Shown piece after piece: positions 14,931-23,386 of a stretch of 64,000 bases of DNA. How positions within the stretch are numbered: position 1 is the stretch's first letter; every line of letters begins with the position of its first letter. Made by a program: the position numbers and the translations under genes. The notes beneath the pieces are model-generated. The model worked only from the letters and a program-made list of their open reading frames with translations, had not been told where the DNA came from and did not search any database. This DNA is from a virus, in IMG/VR virus record IMGVR_UViG_3300008735_000002, positions 1 through 64,000 of that record, one strand, 5' to 3'.

Positions 14931-15495
14931 CGTAAGACATCCGCAATTCCGCGTGATCTCTTTCAAAATCCGCGGCAGCTTCTTTTTCAATTCGCTCAAT
15001 TTCTTTACGAACTTTAGAGAGCTTCTTTTTCAGAATCTGACGCTTTAGTCTAGAAAGTCTATCTAAAAAAAGCTTACCGTCCAAATGATCCACCTCATGC
15101 TGGACGCAAGCAGATGAAAGACCCTCTAGTTCTAATTCACACTTCTCCCAATCTTCATTATAGAAGGTTATCTTACAATGTGAATATCGGGGCACGAAAC
15201 TAGAGACCTGAGGAATTGAAAAACACGCTTCTTCTGAAGCGTATATTTCTCCTGACATGTCGAGGGCTGGATTGATCATCACTAGCTGTTCTTCTTCTGA
15301 TATCTCAAGCAATGACGGATTGATAACTAGCGCTCGTTTCTCAATCCCGATTTGAGTTGCAGCTAGACCAAGACCTCCAGTCACAGTGAAAGAGTCTTTA
15401 AGATCTGCTACGACCTCCAAGCTGTCTTCTTTGCTGAGGTCGGTTGCTATATTTTTTAGCCTCTTATTAGGCCACGTAAGAACTTTCCGATACAC
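14845..15495 (-). CDS. def: Peptide deformylase with basic C-terminal extension
   Basis: Peptide deformylase removes the formyl group from new proteins. All three motifs are present: GLGLAATQ at 41-48, EACFS at 89-93 (usually EGCLS) and QHEVDHLDG at 132-140 with both zinc His and the catalytic Glu. After residue 145 comes a coiled-coil-like Lys/Glu segment and then a very basic tail (KKRKLKKRRKSRSRGR), about 70 extra residues, which could bind the ribosome. Phage deformylases are usually shorter than host ones. The start is GTG with AGGGGG five bases upstream. Confidence 0.92.
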   Translation of the reverse strand: MYRKVLTWPNKRLKNIATDLSKEDSLEVVADLKDSFTVTGGLGLAATQIGIEKRALVINPSLLEISEEEQLVMINPALDMSGEIYASEEACFSIPQVSSFVPRYSHCKITFYNEDWEKCELELEGLSSACVQHEVDHLDGKLFLDRLSRLKRQILKKKLSKVRKEIERIEKEAAADFERDHAELRMSYDGQKTIKKTTYSKKRKLKKRRKSRSRGR

Positions 15496-15507
15496 GGTAG
15501 CCCCCTA

Positions 15508-15696
15508 TCAGGAATCAAGATCTATCTCTGTATACCATACGCCGAAGCATAGAAGCGATGTAACAATACAGAGTACTCCCTGTAGATGAAAATTATTGGA
15601 AATAAAAAAAGTTGCTAACCCAACGTTAACAAACGTAAGACCACAAAAAAGAAAGCCCCTAAACGAGAGAGGGAATATCTTCTTCAGCTTCCTCAT
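15508..15696 (-). CDS. Small membrane protein
   Basis: The 62-residue protein has a basic N-terminus (MRKLKKIFPLSFRG) and two hydrophobic segments, about residues 14-32 and 38-54, so it probably forms a hairpin in the inner membrane. It overlaps the previous gene as ATGA. Function unknown. Confidence 0.62.
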   Translation of the reverse strand: MRKLKKIFPLSFRGFLFCGLTFVNVGLATFFISNNFHLQGVLCIVTSLLCFGVWYTEIDLDS

Positions 15697-16028
15697 TTTC
15701 TAGTGCTCTTTTTTCGTGGTACAGACCGAGTGGCCTTCTTTCCAGCTTTTGAAGACTTCCTTAACGGGCGCTCGGCGGCTGGAACGTGCCAGATCTCTGG
15801 GTCTGATTCCTCAACAGAATTGGCCTTGGTCCGTGGTTTCTCTGTTGGTGCACTTTGTTCAGGGTGAACAGTCACATCAGAGCTGAAATAATTGGCGAGC
15901 GGCGGCTCTACGTTTTGGGATAAGCACCAGGCTCGTACATCCTCATCAGAAGCAAGACCCCTGTCTTGCAGATACTTCTTGATATCTGTTACCTTCTTCC
16001 GGTTTATATATCTCTCAAAAGTTCTCAT
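15693..16028 (-). CDS. Protein of unknown function with basic tail
   Basis: The 111-residue protein has a helical N-terminal half (RYINRKKVTDIKKYLQDRG) and a Pro/Ser/Lys-rich C-terminal half that looks disordered and ends in a basic tail. The start follows the previous stop directly. Not recognised. Confidence 0.6.
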   Translation of the reverse strand: MRTFERYINRKKVTDIKKYLQDRGLASDEDVRAWCLSQNVEPPLANYFSSDVTVHPEQSAPTEKPRTKANSVEESDPEIWHVPAAERPLRKSSKAGKKATRSVPRKKSTRK

Positions 16029-16370
16029 TTAATTCCACTCCGAATTATTGGGGTTATTTTTAGAAAATGGTAGAGCGAAACGACTCTTTTCCTTTATAGC
16101 AATCTCAGCTTTTACATCCTGCTCTAGAGAGCGAATAAGCTTCTCCACGACATAGTAGACCTGCGGCGTCATCTTTTTATCTTCAAAACAATCCCATGGG
16201 GTATTTCGTAACCAAAATAGCGCTTTATCCACGTTCGGTGGCGCAGCAATGAGTAGCGTCTTTAATTCATCGATAAATTCAGCGGTTAATTCTTCATCCC
16301 AGTTCATTACCTCAAGCAATTCAGTGTGAGCTCGTAAGTCTCCAAGATAACCGAGAATGATGTTTATCAC
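16029..16370 (-). CDS. Helical protein of unknown function
   Basis: The 113-residue protein is mainly helical by composition, with LTAEFIDELKTLLIAAP and VYYVVEKLIRSLEQDVKAEIAI. It overlaps the upstream HTH-like gene as ATGA and is therefore likely in the sigma-factor operon. Not recognised. Confidence 0.6.
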   Translation of the reverse strand: MINIILGYLGDLRAHTELLEVMNWDEELTAEFIDELKTLLIAAPPNVDKALFWLRNTPWDCFEDKKMTPQVYYVVEKLIRSLEQDVKAEIAIKEKSRFALPFSKNNPNNSEWN

Positions 16371-16648
16371 AACTGGATTCCCTCCTCTTCAATAATGTCT
16401 GCAATGCTTTCTTGGAACCGTGGATCTAGTGCAATCCTATCTACTTCATCTTTTGAAAGACCGTGCATCTCGCATATCGGCGCAGCTAGCTTTCGCATCC
16501 CAGATAGAAAGTAATTTCTTGCAGCTGAATGCTTCATAGGATAACCGTCATTCGTCATGATTTCTGCAATCTCACGATAACCTTTTCCGCCACGATCACC
16601 AACAGTTGCGTAACCATTGTCTGCCTTAAAGCCTTTGGGCATGCTCAT
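16367..16648 (-). CDS. Small HTH protein resembling sigma region 4.2
   Basis: The 93-residue protein contains, at residues 23-54, GYREIAEIMTNDG followed by MKHSAARNYFLSGMRKL. This matches the spacing of a sigma-70 region 4.2 helix-turn-helix, where T-x-x-E-I-A/G and R-x-x-x-I-x-x-x-A-L-x-K-L are typical. The upstream sigma gene lacks just this part, and the two genes overlap as ATGA, so they may make a split sigma factor or a gp55/gp33-like pair. GAGGTG precedes the ATG. The regulator role is inferred. Confidence 0.68.
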   Translation of the reverse strand: MSMPKGFKADNGYATVGDRGGKGYREIAEIMTNDGYPMKHSAARNYFLSGMRKLAAPICEMHGLSKDEVDRIALDPRFQESIADIIEEEGIQL

Positions 16649-17403
16649 TTAACACCTCGCTTCTTAAGTTCATTATATTCTTTTTTGTTAATAGGGAAAT
16701 TGACATGGTCTTCGACATCCTCTGTTAGGCCGAACCTAAGCCGAATGATCTTTTCTTCTCTAGACGAGAGATTCCGGAGCGACATGACCAGCGCTTCCCT
16801 AAGCACAACCTTGTCAAGGTCATCACCTGGATCTTTGTCATCTACCCCGCCAACAATCTCAGCGAATGTACGACTGCCGGGATCATCAGAAGAGATCGGC
16901 TTATCAAGAGAAATCTGGGGTGCTCCAGATTTTCGAATAGCCTTTAGAGTCTCAACAGGCACGCCAACAGCGGTTGCGACCTCTTGGGGGGTGGGCTCAC
17001 ATTTGAATTGTTCTAGATATTCTTCTCGAAATTTATACGCCTTATACATGACGGCACGAGCAGAAGTGGGCATCTTGATAGCGCCTGACTGACCTGCAAC
17101 ATGAGACTGAACGGCTTGACGAATCCACCAAACTGCATAGGTGCTAAACTTAAAGCCCTTCCGCCAATCGAAACGATCTACAGCACGAATCAAACCGATG
17201 TTCGACTCTTGGATAAGGTCTTCAAAAGAGCAACCCTTATCTCGAAAATTCTTTGCAATCGAAATTGCGAGCCGAAGATTCGCTTGAATCATACGGTCTC
17301 TTGCAGCATTGTCGCCGGCCTCAATAGCTTTCGCTAGCTCAACTTCTTCTGCGCGGGTGAGAAGGTTATGGTTACCAATTTCTTTGAAATAACTTTCTAG
17401 CAT
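16645..17403 (-). CDS. Sigma-70-family RNA polymerase sigma factor lacking region 4.2
   Basis: The protein has 252 residues. It shows a primary-sigma layout: region 1.2 (SYFKEIGNHNLLTRAEE), region 2 (ANLRLAISIAKNF, DLIQESNIGLIRAVDRFD, KFSTYAVWWIRQAV), region 3 and region 4.1 (LSSREEKIIRLRFGLTED). It then ends with a short basic tail, where the region 4.2 helix-turn-helix that binds the -35 element should follow. It would direct host RNA polymerase to phage promoters through -10 contacts. The start is ATG at 17403 with GGAG nine bases upstream. A perfect TATAAT lies 64 bases upstream. Confidence 0.92.
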   Translation of the reverse strand: MLESYFKEIGNHNLLTRAEEVELAKAIEAGDNAARDRMIQANLRLAISIAKNFRDKGCSFEDLIQESNIGLIRAVDRFDWRKGFKFSTYAVWWIRQAVQSHVAGQSGAIKMPTSARAVMYKAYKFREEYLEQFKCEPTPQEVATAVGVPVETLKAIRKSGAPQISLDKPISSDDPGSRTFAEIVGGVDDKDPGDDLDKVVLREALVMSLRNLSSREEKIIRLRFGLTEDVEDHVNFPINKKEYNELKKRGVK

Positions 17404-17466
17404 CAATTATGTCTCCAGGGATGAATGAAAGAATGAAGCGACATAACTGTCCCTACCATCTTTAAT

Positions 17467-17472
17467 ATTATA
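17467..17472 (-). promoter_or_regulatory. Candidate -10 box before the sigma gene
   Basis: A perfect TATAAT lies in the 76-base gap between the sigma gene and the gene at 17480, preceded by AGTG. No convincing -35 hexamer is seen. It could make the sigma operon independent of the GroEL transcript. Confidence 0.4.
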
Positions 17473-17479
17473 CACTATT

Positions 17480-17749
17480 TTAGCGTCGATTTGCACGATT
17501 TCTGAAATTATTATTTTTCTTTCTAAGATATGCAGAGTGAGCAGCTCTACGAGCAGCCCTGCACTCTAATTCACGATAAATATAACAGATGTCAACCTCA
17601 ATAGATGCGACTCTTTCACGAAGAATATCATCCTTTCTATTACGCTTCAACTGCTCCATGAATTTGTCTCTTTTTTGTGCAAGAAAACTCATTTCACGAT
17701 TCAAACGATCATCGCGAGCGTACGGAATATCACTAGCGGTAATTGTCAT
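17480..17749 (-). CDS. Charged helical protein of unknown function
   Basis: The 89-residue protein is rich in Arg, Lys and Glu, helical, and ends with a basic Asn/Arg-rich tail. Residues 18-70 could form a coiled coil. It is likely driven by the extended -10 promoter just upstream. Not recognised. Confidence 0.6.
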   Translation of the reverse strand: MTITASDIPYARDDRLNREMSFLAQKRDKFMEQLKRNRKDDILRERVASIEVDICYIYRELECRAARRAAHSAYLRKKNNNFRNRANRR

Positions 17750-17770
17750 TTTACGTTTACTCCCTTTTTA

Positions 17771-17779
17771 ATTATACCA
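17771..17779 (-). promoter_or_regulatory. Extended -10 promoter TGGTATAAT
   Basis: TGGTATAAT lies 22 bases before the ATG at 17749, between groEL and that gene. The same nine-base sequence occurs at 20828 and 21483. It fits the TG-N-TATAAT extended -10 class, which needs no -35 box. Confidence 0.5.
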
Positions 17780-17800
17780 GCGTACAAAAATTGGCTGCCT

Positions 17801-19381
17801 TTATTCATCATCCCTGACCATTGCGCACCCAATCGATAACAAATTAATAGAAACACTCGACGCATTCTGGAGCGCTAATCGAGTAACCTTCGCAGGGTCT
17901 ACAATTCCAGTCTTCATGAGATTACAAACATCGCCATCAATTCCATTATATCCAAAATTCTTTGGTTTTTCAACAATCTTTTCTAGAATAACCTCAGGAA
18001 CTGACCCGCAATTAGAAGCAATCTGCTTAAGAGGTTCACATGCAGCGCTGAACAAAATCTTGTGACCAATCGAGAGAGAGTCTTTTTTATCAAGCTGCAA
18101 TTTAGCAACTTTTGCGAGCAGTGAACCTCCACCGGCTACGATCCCTTCTTGCATTGCTGCCTTCGTAGCATAGAGCGCATCTTCAACGCGGTCTTTTCTT
18201 TCGCTTATTTCAGCTTCAGTTGCTCCACCTACTCGTAAAATACCGATTCCGCTATTCATCCTCTTCACGCGGCGAGTTAAAACGCTAATCATTTCTGCAT
18301 CGCCTATGTACTCGTTCGCTGCTTCTTTTATCTGCTGAATACGGTCTTCCCTAGACTCGCTATCTCCTGTTGCGTCAATGAAGATGGTGCGGTATCTATA
18401 CGCTGCTATCTTCTTACAGGATCCCAAATCAGTGAGCTTCACATTTCGCCAGCTCGCGGGCTCACCCGTCAAGAGATCGGCTCCCAAAAGAATAGCTAAA
18501 TCATGGAGCGCTTCAAGACGAGAAGTCCCAAATTCTGGAGCAGCTAACACGCATGCCTTGATGAGGTTCTTTGTGTTGTTGAGAATAAGCCCCTGTAGCG
18601 CATCTCCCGTTGTCTCTGGGCCGATGATCACAAATGGTCTATTCTCACGTGCTGCTTCTTCCATAAAATGCATAATGTCGTGTATAGAGCTTATGCGTTG
18701 ATCAGTGACCAAAATTGCTGGATTGAAAAGTTCACAAGACATCCGAGCAGGTTTGTTCACAAAATATGGAGAAACATATCCTCTATCCAATTCACACCCG
18801 TCGACAACTTCAAGCGAAGAATCGAAACCCTTGGCTTCATCAACAGTTACTGTGCCATGATCCCCTACTGCCTTTATCGCCTCTACAATCAATTCAGCTA
18901 GATCTGGCTCATTATTAACAGAGATATTAGCGACCCTCCTTAAGTCTTCATCAGACTTTACAGGGACAGCGTTCTTTTCGATTTCATGGCAGAGAAGAGT
19001 TGTTGCCTCCCTTATACCGTCTCGAATCGCTCTTAATTCGTGCCCTCCAGCAAGAGCCTTCAACCCTTCTTGAAATATTGCGCAAGCCAAAACCGTCGCA
19101 GTTGTAGTTCCATCACCGGCTTCTTCTGCCGTACGCTGTGCAGCTTCTCTCACAATCTGAACGCCCAAATTTGCAAAACGATCTTTTAAATTGATGGCCC
19201 GAGCTACTGTCACCCCATCTTTGGTCAAGACAGGGGCGGAACCAGGGTGTTCAATCAAAACATTTTTCCCAGATGGGCCCATCGTTACACGGACAGCATC
19301 AGCCAATTGCTCAACACCGACCCTAACTAAATCTCGGGACTCTTCTGAAAATGTTATAACACGATTTTCTTGCTCAATCAT
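17801..19381 (-). CDS. groEL: GroEL-type chaperonin
   Basis: The 526-residue protein is a full group I chaperonin, an ATP-driven folding ring. Visible landmarks are TMGPSGKNVLI and TKDGVTVARAI, the ATP-site EEAGDGTTTATVL with its catalytic Asp, a complete apical domain and EGIVAGGGSLLAKV near the C-terminus. It is slightly shorter than E. coli GroEL (548) and lacks the GGM tail. No GroES gene was found here, so it may use the host's, or work without one as reported for phage EL. It overlaps the previous small gene as ATGA. Confidence 0.97.
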   Translation of the reverse strand: MIEQENRVITFSEESRDLVRVGVEQLADAVRVTMGPSGKNVLIEHPGSAPVLTKDGVTVARAINLKDRFANLGVQIVREAAQRTAEEAGDGTTTATVLACAIFQEGLKALAGGHELRAIRDGIREATTLLCHEIEKNAVPVKSDEDLRRVANISVNNEPDLAELIVEAIKAVGDHGTVTVDEAKGFDSSLEVVDGCELDRGYVSPYFVNKPARMSCELFNPAILVTDQRISSIHDIMHFMEEAARENRPFVIIGPETTGDALQGLILNNTKNLIKACVLAAPEFGTSRLEALHDLAILLGADLLTGEPASWRNVKLTDLGSCKKIAAYRYRTIFIDATGDSESREDRIQQIKEAANEYIGDAEMISVLTRRVKRMNSGIGILRVGGATEAEISERKDRVEDALYATKAAMQEGIVAGGGSLLAKVAKLQLDKKDSLSIGHKILFSAACEPLKQIASNCGSVPEVILEKIVEKPKNFGYNGIDGDVCNLMKTGIVDPAKVTRLALQNASSVSINLLSIGCAMVRDDE

Positions 19382-19566
19382 CCTTTAAGTAACCTCTTGC
19401 CGCTGGACGATTCTTGCAGATTCTTGCTTAGAAGCCTTCTTTCGCCAGTAATCACATTGAGAGCAACAATCAAATCGCCCTCTTCTACAGCAATTTCATT
19501 TTCTTGAATTACCCCTTGTGCTCTGAGCTCCTGAAGCTTTTCAGGTGATAAAGTATTTTGTGCCAT
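19378..19566 (-). CDS. Small protein upstream of groEL
   Basis: The 62-residue protein begins MAQNTLSPEKLQELRAQG; the rest, NEIAVEEGDLIVALNVITG, is beta-like. It is translationally coupled to groEL (ATGA), but its length and sequence do not fit GroES: there is no mobile-loop motif. Function unknown. Confidence 0.58.
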   Translation of the reverse strand: MAQNTLSPEKLQELRAQGVIQENEIAVEEGDLIVALNVITGERRLLSKNLQESSSGKRLLKG

Positions 19567-20377
19567 CTTTCAACTCCGTAAAAGGTGCCGAATATTTCTT
19601 CCACGCACCATCGCTAATCATACTTTTAAATTTTAGTTGAGTAAAGGCATCACGTAAAGTTTCCAGAGACATTTGAGGATAAGAATATTCTACGCAAGCT
19701 CTGTCTTCTTGACCCATCGTCGTTAGCGAAATCATCGCAAGATTTTCTAAGTATTGAGAGCGATTATCGGGTCGTTTATCAAAAAAATCCTCTAAGTTCG
19801 TGCCCTCGAGCAAAGTTTGAGCCCTTTTGTTCCCAATTCCTCTAAGCCCAGCAATATTGTCTGCAGAATCACCCCTAAGAGCTTTCCATTTAGCATAGGG
19901 ATAATCTGGTATGTCTCTGAACTCTTTCTTTATCGGATTATATAGATATGTGTTTAAAGCGTCTTGACACAACTGAATGAAATCTGTGTCACTGGAAACC
20001 ACAATCTTTTCATCAGCCGAAGGTAACAGCCCAAGAACTAGATCGGCAATCACATCATCAGCCTCTGCCTCTGGGTGACGAGCAACAACAAACGGCACAC
20101 ATTCACGAATTAACGATTCTGCTTTTTTCTTTTGGGCTCTAAAGCCGTCTTTATCATGGTAGACGCGGTTGCCCTTATACGTCGGTTGCATCTCCATTCT
20201 CTTCTTTGGGTATCCGTCAAGTACAAAATAAACGTAGTCTGGTGAAAACTTCTCTACAATTGGTTTTAGACTTCGAAAGAATGTATGAACAATAACATGA
20301 TCATAATTTCGCCTATAGCACGAGTGCCTAGCACGAAAAAGTAAATTATTCGCATCAAGAATTAAGTGCTTCATCAT
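19541..20377 (-). CDS. 5'-3' exonuclease/flap endonuclease (FEN family), copy 1
   Basis: The 278-residue protein has the FEN/5'-3' exonuclease fold: LILDANNLLFRARHS with the first metal Asp, YVYFVLDGYPKKR, HPEAEADDVIADL and VSSDTDFIQLC for further metal ligands, and a helix-hairpin-helix-like GDSADNIAGLRGIGNKRAQTLL. It would remove RNA primers or flaps, like T4 RNase H. A second family member lies at 56.3 kb. It shares one base with the previous stop (TAATG). Confidence 0.9.
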   Translation of the reverse strand: MMKHLILDANNLLFRARHSCYRRNYDHVIVHTFFRSLKPIVEKFSPDYVYFVLDGYPKKRMEMQPTYKGNRVYHDKDGFRAQKKKAESLIRECVPFVVARHPEAEADDVIADLVLGLLPSADEKIVVSSDTDFIQLCQDALNTYLYNPIKKEFRDIPDYPYAKWKALRGDSADNIAGLRGIGNKRAQTLLEGTNLEDFFDKRPDNRSQYLENLAMISLTTMGQEDRACVEYSYPQMSLETLRDAFTQLKFKSMISDGAWKKYSAPFTELKDGTKYFIT

Positions 20378-20790
20378 TACATCCGCAACTTTGCGACTGT
20401 GCCATCTTCTAAGATTATAGACGCATCCTCGTCTTTTTCAAGCGTAGGAGCAGGTAAATGACTTTCTTGTTGCGGATTCGCAGCAGAAAAAGTTCCAGCT
20501 GCCTCTACAGCTGCTGCAATCAAACCGTCTATCGCCTTTGTGGTGCGAGCTATCATAAACTCTCTGATGTCTTGTGGGGTAGAAAACAAATCTAAAGTAG
20601 CAGGGTCAACTTCAACTGACTTCATAACTTTTCCAGATCGTACTTCTAGAATATAAGTCACCTTAGAAGAATTCGTCAGCGATGTTCTTACAATCTTTTC
20701 TGCGACTAGAGCCGGGATAACTTTCTCATTTTTACTTGAGATAAAATAAACGACTGTCCCAACATCGAACTCGCTATTAGCAGATTTCAT
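20377..20790 (-). CDS. Protein with KOW/SH3-like N-terminus
   Basis: The 137-residue protein starts with a beta domain (FDVGTVVYFISSKNEKVIPALVAEKIV) and continues with a helix, an Ala/Pro-rich linker and a short C-terminal strand pair (ASIILEDGTVAKLRM). GGAGG precedes the ATG, and an extended -10 promoter lies within the end of the upstream gene. Function unknown. Confidence 0.62.
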   Translation of the reverse strand: MKSANSEFDVGTVVYFISSKNEKVIPALVAEKIVRTSLTNSSKVTYILEVRSGKVMKSVEVDPATLDLFSTPQDIREFMIARTTKAIDGLIAAAVEAAGTFSAANPQQESHLPAPTLEKDEDASIILEDGTVAKLRM

Positions 20791-21442
20791 TTAGATCCTC
20801 CAGCTGGATTTTATATTGTGATGTTTTATTATACCACATCTCCAATTTTTGTGCAGCTGTTTTTCTCTGTTTTTCAGTAGTTGCTGAAGCGAGCGCGTCA
20901 TTATACTTCTTCATATAAATCATCCGCTTGTCAACAAACGAACCCACGAGGGGAGTACACTTCTTAAATGCTGAACTTTTGTTCAGCCGAGACTTGCCTC
21001 GGGAACCGGGGGATGGATCTTTAAAGTCGTTGGGAGTCAAGCCCCGAAAAAGTAGCAGTCCGACGTTCTCATGTGTTCGATCGAAAAGTAGGTAAAGAAA
21101 ATCACACTCTCCCTTCTTTTCCAGAGTTGCTTTGTCTGCCTGAAGATGCCAAGACCCGGTTTTCCCTTGACATACCACTTTGCACTCTAGTTCTTTATCA
21201 TCCATGCAATTAATGACAATATCTGCCTCGCCGGTGCGACCATCGTTTGCACACGCACCAAAATCCTCATCAATGACCTTCGCAAAGAAATGCTCTTGTG
21301 CTGCAGAAATCAGAATATTCTGACGACCCACGTCACCGGTAATATCAATGCCATAAGAGCTGTACAAGCCTCTGAGGTCTGAAAAAAGCTCTTTTATGTT
21401 TCCGATAGCCTTGAGTGAAGAATCTCTAGTGAGATATTGCAT
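20777..21442 (-). CDS. PD-(D/E)XK nuclease-like protein
   Basis: The protein has 221 residues from the ATG at 21442, which has a perfect AGGAGG site; a longer reading to 21478 is rejected. GRTGEADIVINCMDDKELECKVV gives the D...E-x-K pattern of PD-(D/E)XK nucleases, followed by a Gln and FLYLLFDR strand. It resembles restriction-endonuclease-type folds. A role in degrading host DNA is possible, and the phage's own DNA might be protected by base modification; both are inference. An extended -10 promoter lies upstream. Confidence 0.72.
   Translation of the reverse strand: MQYLTRDSSLKAIGNIKELFSDLRGLYSSYGIDITGDVGRQNILISAAQEHFFAKVIDEDFGACANDGRTGEADIVINCMDDKELECKVVCQGKTGSWHLQADKATLEKKGECDFLYLLFDRTHENVGLLLFRGLTPNDFKDPSPGSRGKSRLNKSSAFKKCTPLVGSFVDKRMIYMKKYNDALASATTEKQRKTAAQKLEMWYNKTSQYKIQLEDLNEIC
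20828..20836 (-). promoter_or_regulatory. Extended -10 promoter TGGTATAAT
   Basis: TGGTATAAT lies 38 bases before the ATG at 20790, inside the 3' end of the nuclease gene. It matches the sites at 17771 and 21483 exactly. Confidence 0.5.
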
Positions 21443-21482
21443 TATAGCCTCCTGTTGGATGATGTGGTTCTCCCACATTTTT

Positions 21483-21491
21483 ATTATACCA
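21483..21491 (-). promoter_or_regulatory. Extended -10 promoter TGGTATAAT
   Basis: TGGTATAAT lies 40 bases before the ATG at 21442, in the gap after the gene at 21517. It is the third identical copy of this nine-base promoter element. Confidence 0.5.
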
Positions 21492-21516
21492 CCAATCAGG
21501 CTATTTTACACAGTTT

Positions 21517-21882
21517 TCATCCGTTGGGTGTGACATTATTACGCACATTTTCTGTGATCTTCAAGCCCTTAGGGACAGCCTCAGAAAGAGGCTCAAGGCC
21601 GAGCGCAATACGCACAGCATCGTACAGCCCCTGTGTTAACCTCTCTTTAAGAACGTTCATGTCTGCAAATTGGTGCAAATCCAGATCGACTATAGGCATT
21701 GCCTCACCTGTCGGGCCAGGTTCAAACTCACCAGTTTCACGTGCCTCGAATATAAAGAGAATATTCGGCATCTTTTCATTTTTTGGCACTTCTATAAACG
21801 GAATCTTCGAAGTTAAGCCATCATCGGCGTCTTCATAACAAATTTCGGGAACCCAATGGGCGTTCATCTCTTCGATTGACAC
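21517..21882 (-). CDS. Conserved phage protein of unknown function
   Basis: The 121-residue protein starts at GTG 21882 with GGAGG seven bases upstream. NAHWVPEICYEDADDG, PNILFIFEARETGEFEPGP and DLDLHQFADMNVLKERL are a pattern I have seen in proteins of other large phages without a known role. The composition is acidic. A TATAAT at 21903 could serve it. Confidence 0.66.
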   Translation of the reverse strand: MSIEEMNAHWVPEICYEDADDGLTSKIPFIEVPKNEKMPNILFIFEARETGEFEPGPTGEAMPIVDLDLHQFADMNVLKERLTQGLYDAVRIALGLEPLSEAVPKGLKITENVRNNVTPNG

Positions 21883-21902
21883 TAATTCCTCCAGTTTGTG
21901 TG

Positions 21903-21908
21903 ATTATA
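21903..21908 (-). promoter_or_regulatory. Candidate -10 box
   Basis: A TATAAT preceded by TTTTTGA lies about 20 bases before the GTG at 21882, in an AT-rich gap. No clear -35. It would separate the virion-type block to the right from the metabolic block to the left. Confidence 0.35.
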
Positions 21909-21938
21909 TCAAAAATTCGCGAAAAATTAAAAAAATAA

Positions 21939-23153
21939 TCATATTGAAAGCAAATCGTTCTCAAGGCCGATGATCAATTCGGCATATTGCTTCCCAAGAG
22001 GGCCAGTTTTGGCCAATTCCGCTAATTCTTCACGAGTCATTTCAGCGACAAACCCAAGAAGCTGACCTACACTTTGCTCTTTGGCTTTCGTCACTACTTC
22101 TGCAAATGCAGCAGCAAGGACACCTTTGTCTACCAAAGCAAACCAATCTTCTTCTGCCGCGTTGGACGGCATAGACTTACCATCTGGCGTCTTTTTAAGA
22201 TCCTCGATCATCTTGTCTGCTTCTTCGCCGCCCTTCTTAAGAATATCCTTCTGTTCTTGGGCAGCTTTTTCCACCTCTTTAGCTTGCTCAGTCAGATCAA
22301 TACCGCCCTGAGCAACTTTCGGTATCAATGTAGCTAGTTCTTCAAAGCTCTCCACTTTCGCAACAGCGTTTAAAGACTCAATCAACTCTATCCGCTGCTT
22401 TTTGACCTCTTCAACTTCAGCCTTCTTCTGAGTGAGTATACTCTCTGCGTAACCCTTAATGTGGCCACCTGCGCCAGAATCCTCGAGCCATTTGTCTATT
22501 TCTTCTTGAACTTCGCCTTCGGCCGCAGGCTTTTCCTCCTCTTCTTCACCCTCACGAAGGATTCTTTCAAGGTCATCAATCTCATCTAAGCCCTCGGTGG
22601 TATGACCAAAGAACAATTTCTTCATATCATCTAAAATTCCTCGAATAGGACCCTTGTCATCCTGCGCTTTTTGCGCTGGCTCATATCCCATCGCAGCGCC
22701 AATAGGACCTAGCTTACTAGCGATAAATTCTGTAACGGGCTCCGCGGTGTTTTTCACTTCTGTTGCAAGACCAGCACCGAGATAAGCTCCCGGGTTCATC
22801 ATGAACATAATCAATTGAGCGTCAGGAGATGATAAGGCTGCTTTGGAAGATTCCAGAGCTTTTGACATCTCGCTCTTGTACTTGTCACGGTCCTGACGAA
22901 ATTTTCCCAGCAGCTCTTGTTGCTTCTTGGTATCAAACGTTAAAGCAGATTCGATTGTTGTAAGGGTCGCTGAAGCTACATCCTTCACAGCGACCTGCGC
23001 TACTTTGAAAACATCCACAAATGGACCAATAAATGCCTTGTAAAATTGATCCGCAGAGGGTGGAACAATATCTCCAAATGTCACACCAAAAGTCTGCTCA
23101 TTTAGAATCTTTCTGATTTCATTTCTAATAAAAATTTCGTCTAACTCTTCCAT
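21939..23153 (-). CDS. Probable virion-interior protein with L-x-E sites
   Basis: The protein has 404 residues. Its N-terminus, MEELDEIFIRNEIRKILNE then Q, is a looser version of the tag with an LNE site, and DLERILREGEEEEEK gives an LRE site near residue 205 followed by an acidic linker. The body is Ala/Glu/Lys-rich and largely helical. It lies in the block of similar acidic proteins and is likely a core or internal head protein cut by the prohead protease. The ATG at 23153 overlaps the previous stop by one base; GAGGGG precedes it. Confidence 0.7.
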   Translation of the reverse strand: MEELDEIFIRNEIRKILNEQTFGVTFGDIVPPSADQFYKAFIGPFVDVFKVAQVAVKDVASATLTTIESALTFDTKKQQELLGKFRQDRDKYKSEMSKALESSKAALSSPDAQLIMFMMNPGAYLGAGLATEVKNTAEPVTEFIASKLGPIGAAMGYEPAQKAQDDKGPIRGILDDMKKLFFGHTTEGLDEIDDLERILREGEEEEEKPAAEGEVQEEIDKWLEDSGAGGHIKGYAESILTQKKAEVEEVKKQRIELIESLNAVAKVESFEELATLIPKVAQGGIDLTEQAKEVEKAAQEQKDILKKGGEEADKMIEDLKKTPDGKSMPSNAAEEDWFALVDKGVLAAAFAEVVTKAKEQSVGQLLGFVAEMTREELAELAKTGPLGKQYAELIIGLENDLLSI

Positions 23154-23386
23154 CAATATCGCCCCTCTATCAATGCCACACCAGTTGCAGAATAATAACT
23201 ATCCAGCAACCTCTCCTCAAATTTATTTAACTGCTGCTTTTTTGTCTTAGGGTCTCTTACAGAAAATTTTGAGCGCGATTCCGAAGGTAAAGTACAAAGC
23301 AGCATTTTTTTCAAATCAATCCAACTGTTTATAAAAAGCATCGGCCCTAGCTGAATGGCTTGTTGCGTTATTTCTTTCTCTGTCAT
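23153..23386 (-). CDS. Small protein of unknown function
   Basis: The 77-residue protein is helical and basic in its middle (ESRSKFSVRDPKTKKQQLNKFEERLL). It overlaps both neighbours by one to four bases and so is cotranslated with virion-type proteins. Not recognised. Confidence 0.6.
   Translation of the reverse strand: MTEKEITQQAIQLGPMLFINSWIDLKKMLLCTLPSESRSKFSVRDPKTKKQQLNKFEERLLDSYYSATGVALIEGRY

Noticed and set aside
19378-19566. GroES identity for the small gene before groEL
   Set aside because: At 62 residues it is too short, and it lacks the mobile-loop and beta-barrel motifs of GroES.
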